Positions 1 through 5,998 of a DNA stretch of 6,812 nucleotides are shown here, one piece after another. The position numbers and the translations under genes are program-made. Under the pieces are notes generated by a model that was not told where the DNA came from, did not search any database, and saw nothing but the letters and a program-made list of their open reading frames with translations. The stretch's first letter is position 1. Every line of letters begins with the position of its first letter. Source of the DNA: an uncultured Eubacteriales bacterium. GTDB lineage: Bacteria; Bacillota; Clostridia; Christensenellales; Aristaeellaceae. The DNA lies in assembly GCA_902796115.1 (NCBI GenBank), contig CADBNX010000109.1, forward strand, positions 1 to 6,812, written 5' to 3'.

Positions 1-1676
1 CGGCAGGAGAGGGATACCAGTTCCCCGACCGATTCATGAAACCGCTGCCAGTCCGCGATGGAAACGGTGCTTCGCACCCAGGCGTCCGGCACCTCGTACC
101 CGGCTTCCCGGGCAGCCTGCACCAGATGGTAGAGCATCTCCGTCATCCGGTAGCGCCGGAACAGTTCCGACGGGTAATCCTTCTGCATTTTTTGAAGCAG
201 CGTGTCCAGCGTCTGCAGCGCTTCCTTCTCCTCACCCGATGCGATCAGGCGCAGCAGACGGCTCAGTTCCTCGCCGGCGTGGTCCTGCGCGTCCCCGTCC
301 TCCTGCCCACCCTCCGCGACGGCCAGGGAATAGGCCAGCTTCTGCGGCGTATCGCATACCGGGCCAAAGTGCAGCTGTGCGTCCGGAACGAACAGCGCCA
401 GGTCGTCCGCCGCGATATCGCAGGCGGTCTCCAGCGCCTGGGCGTCTTTCGCGCGGATCAGCAGGGCCCATCCGCGCTCGCCCGGAAGCCGGGTCATCAG
501 GTAAGCCGCGTCCGCGTCGGACAGCCGTTCCGCCCGGTGTGTCAGAACATCCTCCGGAACGGAGCAGGGTTTCATATGCGCCATCACGAATTTGCCCTCA
601 CTCAGGTCGATTCCCTCTTCCGCGAGGCGCGGCATCAGCGCGGGATTGTAATCACCGCTGATAATGAGCAGCAGCAGCTGCTGCCGCAGCATCCGGCGCA
701 TGGAGGTCAGCTTTTCAAGGCTTTCCGTCAGTGCGGTTACGGAAGCCTGTCTCTGCTGCAGCACACGGTCGATCGCGTGATTGATCAGGGCCAGTTCGTC
801 TTCCGTATCGGAATCCGGCTTTTCAAAGCGCGCCGCCAGATTCCGGATCGGCAGATAGCTCCGGTAGGCCATAACCGCAGACAGAACGGAAAACAGGAGC
901 GCCATTGCGAAAACGATCACCAGCATCCGGCGGGGAAAGCGGCTGGCGGACAAAACGCCTTTGGAGGAGAACACCAGTTCCACCCCGTTCGTGCGCATGG
1001 GCACGCGGAGGCTTTCATGCTCTTCTTCGCCGATCAGCATGACGCCGTTCGCGTTGAGCGACAGCGTATCCAGCCGGAACAGCCCGCTGTAGCGGTCGCG
1101 CAGAGCGTCCCTGTCCAGGATGAAGATCAGCCGGGCCGTACTGTTCCTGGAATAGCTGGTGAAGCGGATCGGAAATACACAGACGGCAGCATTGCCGTTC
1201 TCCGTTCCGATTTCCGTGACACCGTAAGACAGCTTTTCCCGCAGCGGTCCTTCCGCGGTGCCGAGCATCTGGGCGAAAAGAGAAAACGGCAGCTTTGAAA
1301 CGGCTGTGAATACGCTGTCCGTATCCTCATACCACAGGTAGTAATCCTTCACGACAGGAGACAGCCCGGTATATTTCCTGAAATCCTTCAGCAGCTCCAT
1401 GTCATAATAGGGGTTGACCCGCAGCACATGGGGCTGGTAATTCACCGTCGTCTTCAGGGATACCGAAAGATCCCGCATCAGGTCAAGCTGGTAGGAAAAA
1501 TCCTCGGCCGCGGACATCAGGCGGTCGCGGATCGAATCCTCTTCCTGCTGCCTCAGACCGGCGGAGGAGGCACCGATCAGAAGTAGCCCCAGCGCCGCGC
1601 AGACCGCGATCGCGATGCCGACGTAGGTGAACAGGTATTTTTTGAGCACGCTGCCGCGGGATGGGTGTCCGGTCAT
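1..1676 (-). CDS. Membrane-anchored AraC-type transcriptional regulator, 3' end beyond the window
   Basis: The reading frame is open from an ATG at 1676 to the window edge, giving 558 residues without a stop. The start is supported by GGAG placed 8 nt upstream. A short basic N-terminus leads into a membrane segment (about residues 14-36), an extracytoplasmic region of about 210 residues, and a second membrane segment (251-271) followed by a polar helical linker. The cytoplasmic part resembles the middle region of large membrane-bound AraC regulators (YtdP-like): LLLLIISGDY near 334-343 and an FGPVCDTPQKLAYSL stretch from 437. There is no His-kinase HNxHF box after the linker, which argues against a YesM-type sensor kinase. 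The C-terminal AraC helix-turn-helix expected in this family (full length about 700-780 aa) would lie outside the window, so the DNA-binding role is inferred. It lies downstream of the binding-protein gene on the same strand but has its own promoter. It probably senses the sugar, or the loaded binding protein, outside the cell. Confidence 0.8.
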   Translation of the reverse strand, partial: MTGHPSRGSVLKKYLFTYVGIAIAVCAALGLLLIGASSAGLRQQEEDSIRDRLMSAAEDFSYQLDLMRDLSVSLKTTVNYQPHVLRVNPYYDMELLKDFRKYTGLSPVVKDYYLWYEDTDSVFTAVSKLPFSLFAQMLGTAEGPLREKLSYGVTEIGTENGNAAVCVFPIRFTSYSRNSTARLIFILDRDALRDRYSGLFRLDTLSLNANGVMLIGEEEHESLRVPMRTNGVELVFSSKGVLSASRFPRRMLVIVFAMALLFSVLSAVMAYRSYLPIRNLAARFEKPDSDTEDELALINHAIDRVLQQRQASVTALTESLEKLTSMRRMLRQQLLLLIISGDYNPALMPRLAEEGIDLSEGKFVMAHMKPCSVPEDVLTHRAERLSDADAAYLMTRLPGERGWALLIRAKDAQALETACDIAADDLALFVPDAQLHFGPVCDTPQKLAYSLAVAEGGQEDGDAQDHAGEELSRLLRLIASGEEKEALQTLDTLLQKMQKDYPSELFRRYRMTEMLYHLVQAAREAGYEVPDAWVRSTVSIADWQRFHESVGELVSLSC

Positions 1677-1733
1677 GGTTTCATCTCCAAATCAGCAGCC
1701 TCCTCATTGCATGGCTCGCAGTTTATTAATAAA

Positions 1734-1762
1734 ATGATACACAGGGAGTGCGGTTTTGTCAA
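1734..1762 (-). promoter_or_regulatory. Sigma-A-type promoter of the regulator gene
   Basis: On the minus strand a perfect -35 box TTGACA (1762-1757) is followed after exactly 17 nt by TATCAT (1739-1734), one mismatch from the -10 consensus. Transcription would start near 1727, leaving a leader of about 50 nt before the ATG at 1676. Together with the terminator upstream, this makes the regulator a separate transcription unit from the binding-protein gene. Confidence 0.75.
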
Positions 1763-1771
1763 CGGAGCGGC

Positions 1772-1796
1772 AGAGAAGTCACATCGTAACTTCTCT
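1772..1796. promoter_or_regulatory. Inverted repeat upstream of the regulator promoter (candidate operator)
   Basis: AGAGAAGT (1772-1779) and ACTTCTCT (1789-1796) are perfect 8-bp inverted arms separated by 9 nt. The dyad ends 10 bp from the -35 box and is centred near -57 relative to the predicted start, a position typical of activator sites. No T-run follows on either strand, so it does not look like a terminator. Which protein binds it is unknown. Confidence 0.45.
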
Positions 1797-1972
1797 CCAT
1801 GCTTCTGTCATGAAGCGGGACGGTTTTGTGCGGGAAGAAAGAAGATTCCGGGAACGGTTTCTTTTCTCTTTCTGTCCGTACCGATCCGATGGCGGTCATA
1901 AAAACAATGGCTGCCGCGCAGCCCTTCGGAAGGGAGATGCCTCCCTCTTCCAGCTTCGATCCGGTCTGTCAG

Positions 1973-2014
1973 AAAAAGCGGGGCTGCCGCACATGCTGAA
2001 CTGCGGCAGCCCCG
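1973..2014 (-). terminator. Rho-independent terminator of the solute-binding-protein gene
   Basis: A perfect 13-bp GC-rich stem (arms 2014-2002 and 1991-1979, 10-nt loop) is followed on the minus strand by C and then five T (1977-1973). It begins 29 nt after the stop codon of the binding-protein gene. It should largely uncouple that gene from the regulator downstream. Confidence 0.88.
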
Positions 2015-2043
2015 TCCGGATCAGGCGTTTTCACGCCCCGGGA

Positions 2044-3840
2044 TCATTCGAGGGACGCCAGGTAATTGGCGTAGCCTTCCTTGTAGATTTCCAGCAGCTC
2101 TTCCGCGCCGTACACCTTGCACTCGTCCACGAACGCCTTGAAGTTTTCTTCGGTCAGTTCGGTGGCGCCGGTGATGAACTTGGCCACGGAGGACTCGACG
2201 TAGTCGTTGAGCATCAGCGTGATCTCGTCGATGGTCTCCTGCTCTTCCTCGCTGTAGTACACGATGTAGGGATACGCGTCGACCACATAGGGCAGCACGC
2301 GCTCGCGGCTGCAGATACGGGCGTAGTTGTCGCCGTGGTCATAGGCCAGCGCCTTGCGGTTGATCTGGTCGTCCGGCACGCCTTCCACATGCTGCAGGGT
2401 TTCCATCATCGTGGTGTATTTGTCCGGATGCTCGATGGAGTGGCTGCGGTTGCCGAACGCGCCGGCCTGGCCGATGCCGATGCCGCGCACGAACGCCAGG
2501 GAGTTTTCAAAGGTGCCGTTGAGCACGTCCGGGAAGCGCTTCGCGCCGTCCTCATAGTAGAAGCCGATCATCTTGCCCATGGTGTCTTCGGAGCCGTAGA
2601 TAGCCATCTCCCACAGATAGTAGATGCCCAGGTCGCTGTAGAAGAAATCGAGGAATTTGAGTGCCGCTTCGGGGTTCGCGCATTTGGCGCTCAGCACGCA
2701 GCCGCCTACGCCGTAGCCGTTGGATTCCTGCACCTGCGCGGTTTCGCTCCACTGGCTGGTCAGCGGGTAGAGCGCGTCGAACTTGTGATAGTCCTCGGGC
2801 AGCGGCAGGTTGGAATAGCTCAGGCCGGAGCCTACCGCGATCTTGTTGTCCGTCACCTGCGCGGTGGCGACCAGCGCGTCCGCGGTGAAGTAATCCTTGG
2901 CGATGATGCCGTCCTCGTAGTACTGATGGACGAGCTTCAGGTACTCAAAGAAGGTGTCGTCGATGGCCGGGATCACCACTTCGCCGTTGCGCAGCGTCAC
3001 CTTCCAGCCGTACATATTGCTCTGCAGGTAGCCGAACGCGTTCAGCAGCCAGTGCAGCATGTCATTGCTCTTCTGCACGCCGCCGTACGGGGTGCTGTCC
3101 GGATGCAGCTCCTTGAACTTGTACATCAGCGCGGTGAATTCGTCCAGCGTGTGCGGCAGCACGTCTTTGGTGGCTTCCGCCCAGGCGTAGTACTCCTCTT
3201 CCGTGGTGGGCAGATCCGGCAGGTCCGGATAGACTTCCTTCAGCCATTCCATGTTGTATTTCTGGGTCAGCTGGCTGCCGTAGTAGTCGGAATTGACCTT
3301 CACGTAGGGAAGCGTATAGATCTTGCCGTCCGGCGCGGTGGAGAGCGCTTTCATGATGGGATAGCTCTCGAACCACTTGGTCAGCCACGGCATGGTTTCT
3401 TCATTGATATAGGGGGTGAGGTCCAGCAGCTGCCCTTCCTGCACGCCGTAGCGCATCAGTTCGCCGGTGGAAAGCTGCATGCCGATCAGCACGTCCGGCA
3501 GGTCGTCGCCCGCGAACATCAGGTTTTTCTGCTCGTTGAGCGCTTCGCCGGTGATCGGGCGCACCTCGAATTCCAGGCCGCTGGCCTGTTCGGCCCAGGG
3601 CCAGAACCAGGTGTCGTCCTGGTCACGGTAAACGGAGGAATCCACGGAGTTTGCCACGGTCAGGGTAATGTCTCCGTTCGCGATGGGCCAGTTCGGCTCA
3701 TAGTACTTGTAGCTCATGGTTTCCACCTTGCTGAGGTCCCACGCGGGCTCCCAGACGGTGTAGTCCTTGTCCGCCAGGGCCGCTCCCATCAGGGAAAGCA
3801 GCATCACGGACGCGAGAAGAACGGAAAGAATGCGTTTCAT
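2044..3840 (-). CDS. Extracellular solute-binding protein of an LplA/YtcQ-like sugar ABC importer
   Basis: The product is 598 aa and would capture a sugar or oligosaccharide outside the cell for the permeases encoded divergently. The start at 3840 is chosen because AGGAG lies 8 nt upstream and the protein then begins with a classic signal peptide: MKR, a hydrophobic core, and ALA at 21-23 just before DKDYT. An upstream ATG at 3921 would place the promoter inside the gene. Family features are PDVLIG, then LLDLTPYI and DGKIYTLPY, which match the large LplA-type binding proteins, and a C-terminus FITGATELTEENF...YKEGYANYLASLE that follows the family ending closely. The length is slightly above the usual 500-570 aa. 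The signal peptide has no lipobox cysteine, so the mature protein would be released by signal peptidase I and not lipid-anchored. The exact ligand cannot be read from the sequence. It has its own promoter and terminator, so it is monocistronic. Confidence 0.92.
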   Translation of the reverse strand: MKRILSVLLASVMLLSLMGAALADKDYTVWEPAWDLSKVETMSYKYYEPNWPIANGDITLTVANSVDSSVYRDQDDTWFWPWAEQASGLEFEVRPITGEALNEQKNLMFAGDDLPDVLIGMQLSTGELMRYGVQEGQLLDLTPYINEETMPWLTKWFESYPIMKALSTAPDGKIYTLPYVKVNSDYYGSQLTQKYNMEWLKEVYPDLPDLPTTEEEYYAWAEATKDVLPHTLDEFTALMYKFKELHPDSTPYGGVQKSNDMLHWLLNAFGYLQSNMYGWKVTLRNGEVVIPAIDDTFFEYLKLVHQYYEDGIIAKDYFTADALVATAQVTDNKIAVGSGLSYSNLPLPEDYHKFDALYPLTSQWSETAQVQESNGYGVGGCVLSAKCANPEAALKFLDFFYSDLGIYYLWEMAIYGSEDTMGKMIGFYYEDGAKRFPDVLNGTFENSLAFVRGIGIGQAGAFGNRSHSIEHPDKYTTMMETLQHVEGVPDDQINRKALAYDHGDNYARICSRERVLPYVVDAYPYIVYYSEEEQETIDEITLMLNDYVESSVAKFITGATELTEENFKAFVDECKVYGAEELLEIYKEGYANYLASLE

Positions 3841-3872
3841 GGATCGGTCTCCTTTCATATTTGGATACCCGT

Positions 3873-3901
3873 ATTGTAGACAGCGGCGGGGCGGTTGGCA
3901 A
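3873..3901 (-). promoter_or_regulatory. Sigma-A-type promoter of the solute-binding-protein gene
   Basis: On the minus strand TTGCCA (3901-3896) and TACAAT (3878-3873) are separated by 17 nt, and each is one mismatch from consensus. The predicted start is near 3866, giving a short leader of about 25 nt that contains the AAAGGAG ribosome binding site. It looks intrinsically strong, as expected for a binding protein made in excess over its permeases. Confidence 0.75.
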
Positions 3902-3903
3902 TA

Positions 3904-3914
3904 GAAAAAAACGG
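3904..3914 (-). promoter_or_regulatory. T-tract block CCGTTTTTTTC next to the binding-protein -35 box
   Basis: Read on the minus strand, this 11-mer ends 2 nt before TTGCCA. An identical 11-mer stands 1 nt before the -35 box of the opposite promoter (3995-4005, plus), so the two copies form a perfect inverted pair 80 bp apart. The position fits either an UP-element-like contact for RNA polymerase or a site for a shared regulator. Confidence 0.4.
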
Positions 3915-3916
3915 AC

Positions 3917-3928
3917 AACACTGGTGTT
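3917..3928. promoter_or_regulatory. Small dyad AACAC-TG-GTGTT in the divergent control region
   Basis: Perfect 5-bp inverted arms flank a 2-nt centre, about 57 bp upstream of the predicted binding-protein transcript start. A second inverted repeat, GGTG-TTTTT-CACC (3923-3935), overlaps it. The arms are short enough to arise by chance, so this is only a candidate operator. Confidence 0.25.
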
Positions 3929-3994
3929 TTTCACCCCGCTGCACGCGAAAACCGGCCCGAACCGTGCCGCGGAGCCGAAAATTACCAACGTCTG

Positions 3995-4005
3995 CCGTTT
4001 TTTTC
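3995..4005 (+). promoter_or_regulatory. T-tract block CCGTTTTTTTC next to the permease-operon -35 box
   Basis: This is the plus-strand copy of the 11-mer found at 3904-3914 on the minus strand. It ends 1 nt before TTGCGG. Its matching placement at both divergent promoters suggests joint control of the binding protein and the permease operon. Confidence 0.4.
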
Positions 4006-4006
4006 C

Positions 4007-4035
4007 TTGCGGACGCGGCGTTTTTCCGGTATCAT
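4007..4035 (+). promoter_or_regulatory. Promoter of the permease-permease-thuA operon
   Basis: TTGCGG (4007-4012) and TATCAT (4030-4035) are separated by 17 nt. The -10 box is good and identical to that of the regulator promoter. The -35 box keeps only the TTG core (3 of 6), so this promoter looks weaker than the opposing one and may need activation. The transcript would start near 4042 with a leader of about 44 nt. Confidence 0.55.
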
Positions 4036-4066
4036 ATACAGGAGAAACACGGGACCGCAGAAAAGG

Positions 4067-4072
4067 AAGGAG
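4067..4072 (+). promoter_or_regulatory. Ribosome binding site of the first permease gene, unusually far from the start
   Basis: AAGGAG is the only strong Shine-Dalgarno match in the leader, but it lies 13 nt from the ATG at 4086. The codons between them (AGT GGA AAG ATC CGG) offer no standard start, and the GTG at 4072 is out of frame. The start at 4086 therefore stands, with probably reduced initiation or use of the weaker GGAAAG nearer the ATG. Confidence 0.5.
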
Positions 4073-4085
4073 TGGAAAGATCCGG

Positions 4086-5015
4086 ATGGAGAAGAAAAAC
4101 CCGCATATCGGAAAAAAGAGCCGGCTTTCCGTGATGCTGACGCGCTGGCAGGTGTATACGCTGGTGCTTCCCGCGATCGTTTACGTATTCCTGTTCAACT
4201 ATATGCCCATGTACGGCGTGCAGATCGCGTTCCGGAAATTCAGCACCAGCAAAGGCGTCCTGGGCAGCCCGTGGGTGGGCCTGAAGTATTTCGAAAAATT
4301 CTGGAGCCTTCCCATCTTCTGGACGCTGATCCGCAATACGCTGACCATTACGGTGTATTCGCTGGCCACGTTCCCGATCCCGATCGTTTTCGCGCTGATG
4401 CTCAACGAGGTTCGGAACACCCGTTTCAAAAAAACCGTGCAGACGGTTTCCTACGCGCCGCATTTTATCTCCACGGTGGTGCTCTGCTCCATGCTCACCC
4501 TGTTTTTGAGCGAGAGCAGCGGCGTATTCAATTCCATCATCCGGGTCCTCGGCGGCACGCCGAAGGATTTCCTGACCATGCCCTCCGCGTTTCCCTCCAT
4601 TGTGGTGTGGAGCGGCATATGGCAGGAGCTGGGATGGAGTTCCATCATCTATATCGCGGCGCTGGCCGGCGTTTCCCCGGAACTGATCGAGGCGGCGAAG
4701 CTGGACGGCGCGGGCCGGTTCAAGGTCATCTGGCACGTGAACATTCCCTGCATCCTTCCGACCATCGTGATACTGCTGATCATGCGTTTCGGCAGCCTGA
4801 TGAGCCTCGGCTTTGAAAAAATCTACCTGCTGCAGAACTCGCTGAACATGGAAACCAGCCGCATCATCGCCACCTATGTGTACGAGCTGGGCCTGCTGGG
4901 CGGGCAGTTCTCCCAGGCGGCCGCGGTCGGCCTGTTCAACACGGTGGTCAATGTGGTGCTGCTGGCGTGCGTCAACACGATCGCCCGGAAACTGACCGAG
5001 ATTTCCCTCTGGTAG
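4086..5015 (+). CDS. Sugar ABC transporter permease, LplB family
   Basis: This 309-aa integral membrane protein is one half of the channel of a carbohydrate importer. The start at 4086 gives the short basic N-terminus usual for the family. The first membrane segment (about 23-40) runs into PMYGVQIAFRKF (41-52), a hallmark of LplB-type permeases. Further hydrophobic segments lie near 78-106, 118-141, 169-195, 222-244 and 280-303, giving the expected six. The cytoplasmic EAA loop, which docks on the ATPase, is at 202-221 and begins EAAKLDGAG, with the conserved proline at 221. It is the first gene of a three-gene operon; the second permease starts 25 nt after its stop. No ATPase gene is in the window. 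The assignment to family is firm; the substrate is unknown. Confidence 0.94.
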   Translation: MEKKNPHIGKKSRLSVMLTRWQVYTLVLPAIVYVFLFNYMPMYGVQIAFRKFSTSKGVLGSPWVGLKYFEKFWSLPIFWTLIRNTLTITVYSLATFPIPIVFALMLNEVRNTRFKKTVQTVSYAPHFISTVVLCSMLTLFLSESSGVFNSIIRVLGGTPKDFLTMPSAFPSIVVWSGIWQELGWSSIIYIAALAGVSPELIEAAKLDGAGRFKVIWHVNIPCILPTIVILLIMRFGSLMSLGFEKIYLLQNSLNMETSRIIATYVYELGLLGGQFSQAAAVGLFNTVVNVVLLACVNTIARKLTEISLW

Positions 5016-5040
5016 GGCGCTGCGAAAGAAGGGACGTACG

Positions 5041-5979
5041 ATGGATAAAACTTTTTCCGCGCGGAACGAAAAAACGACGAACCGGATCCGGGACGGCAGG
5101 GTGTTTGACGCGGTCAATATCACGCTGCTGGTCCTGATCATGATCCTGATCCTCTATCCCCTGTATTTTACGATCATCGCGTCCGTATCGGAGCCGACGG
5201 AGGTCATCAACGGAAACGTCATCCTGTCGCCGAAGGGGTTCACCTGGGAAAGCTACAACATGGCGTTCAACGAGGTGCGCATCTGGACGGGCTACCGCAA
5301 TTCGCTGATCTATATGGTGCTGGGCACGCTGTTCAACCTGTGCCTGACCATTCCGGCGGGCTATTTCCTGAGCAAGCGGGAGCTGCCCGGCCGGCAGGCG
5401 GTGAACATCTATTTCCTGATCACGATGTATTTTTCCGGCGGCCTGATCCCGACGTACCTGATGGTGAAAAGCTACGGCCTGCTGAACCAGTTCTGGACGC
5501 TGATCGTCCTCAACGGCATCTCCGTGTATAACCTGGTGATTACGCGGGTGTTCTTCCAGAACTCGATCCCCAACGATCTGTACGAATCCGCGTTCATCGA
5601 CGGCGCGAGCGATTACAGGGCGTTCTTCTCCATCGCGCTGCCGCTGGCCAAGCCCATCATCGCGGTCATGGCGCTCTATTACGGCGTCGGACACTGGAAC
5701 GGCTATTTTACCGCGCTGATCTATGTGAGCAAGCAGACCTTCCAGCCGCTGCAGATCGTGCTGCGCTCCATCCTGCTGCAGAACGAAACCATGCTGACGG
5801 CCGTGGATCCGAACTCGCTGGACGAGGATATGGTGATCGCGCTGACGCGCCGTGCCTACCTTGCCTTTACCATGAAATACGCGATGATCTTCATCGCCTC
5901 CGCGCCGCTGCTGAGCATCTACCCCTTTGTGCAGAAATACTTTGTGAAAGGCGCGATGATCGGATCCCTGAAGGGCTGA
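5041..5979 (+). CDS. Sugar ABC transporter permease, LplC/YtcP (MalG-like) family
   Basis: This 312-aa membrane protein is the second half of the importer channel and would pair with the permease encoded just upstream. The ATG at 5041 is preceded by an AAGAAGGG ribosome binding site at a normal distance. Family signs include a first membrane segment at about 25-47, the FSGGLIPTYL stretch (131-140), an EAA loop at 182-201 starting ESAFIDGAS with its LP at 200-201, and the typical ending QKYFVKGAMIGSLKG. Length and hydrophobic pattern match intact members. The next gene starts 19 nt after its stop, so all three plus-strand genes are probably co-transcribed. Confidence 0.94.
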   Translation: MDKTFSARNEKTTNRIRDGRVFDAVNITLLVLIMILILYPLYFTIIASVSEPTEVINGNVILSPKGFTWESYNMAFNEVRIWTGYRNSLIYMVLGTLFNLCLTIPAGYFLSKRELPGRQAVNIYFLITMYFSGGLIPTYLMVKSYGLLNQFWTLIVLNGISVYNLVITRVFFQNSIPNDLYESAFIDGASDYRAFFSIALPLAKPIIAVMALYYGVGHWNGYFTALIYVSKQTFQPLQIVLRSILLQNETMLTAVDPNSLDEDMVIALTRRAYLAFTMKYAMIFIASAPLLSIYPFVQKYFVKGAMIGSLKG

Positions 5980-5998
5980 TCCGGGAAGGAGATATGCA

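Larger units (their letters stand above)
1677..2043. other. Intergenic region between regulator and binding-protein genes
   Basis: This 367-bp gap holds the regulator's ribosome binding site and promoter, the 8-bp dyad and the terminator annotated separately. The remaining stretch, about 1797-1972, has no convincing gene. It contains only weak structure: GCTTC/GAAGC arms at 1801-1816 and a small hairpin, CCCTTC/GAAGGG, at about 1921-1933. A nonamer CGGTTTTGT occurs at 1751 and again at 1821 with no clear function. Confidence 0.6.

Noticed and set aside
36..1298. A 420-codon open frame on the plus strand
   Set aside because: It is antisense to the regulator. The minus frame has membrane segments and family-like motifs; the plus frame is Arg/Gln/His-rich with no recognisable fold.
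1751..1829. Nonamer CGGTTTTGT repeated at 1751 and 1821
   Set aside because: Two copies 70 bp apart, the first overlapping the -35 region, with no matching copy seen in the divergent control region. This is too little to call an operator.
1756..3879. A 707-codon open frame on the plus strand
   Set aside because: It lies antisense to the binding-protein gene, whose signal peptide and family motifs are clear. Its product is a low-complexity His/Val/Gln/Arg-rich chain, and no ribosome binding site was seen. It is a mirror of GC-rich codon use.
3841..3921. Longer start for the binding protein at 3921
   Set aside because: It would put the predicted promoter inside the gene and 27 residues before the signal peptide. 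The ATG at 3840 has a good ribosome binding site.
4032..5141. A 369-codon open frame on the minus strand
   Set aside because: It is antisense to the first permease and rich in Asp, His, Gln and Arg, as expected from mirrored membrane-protein codons.
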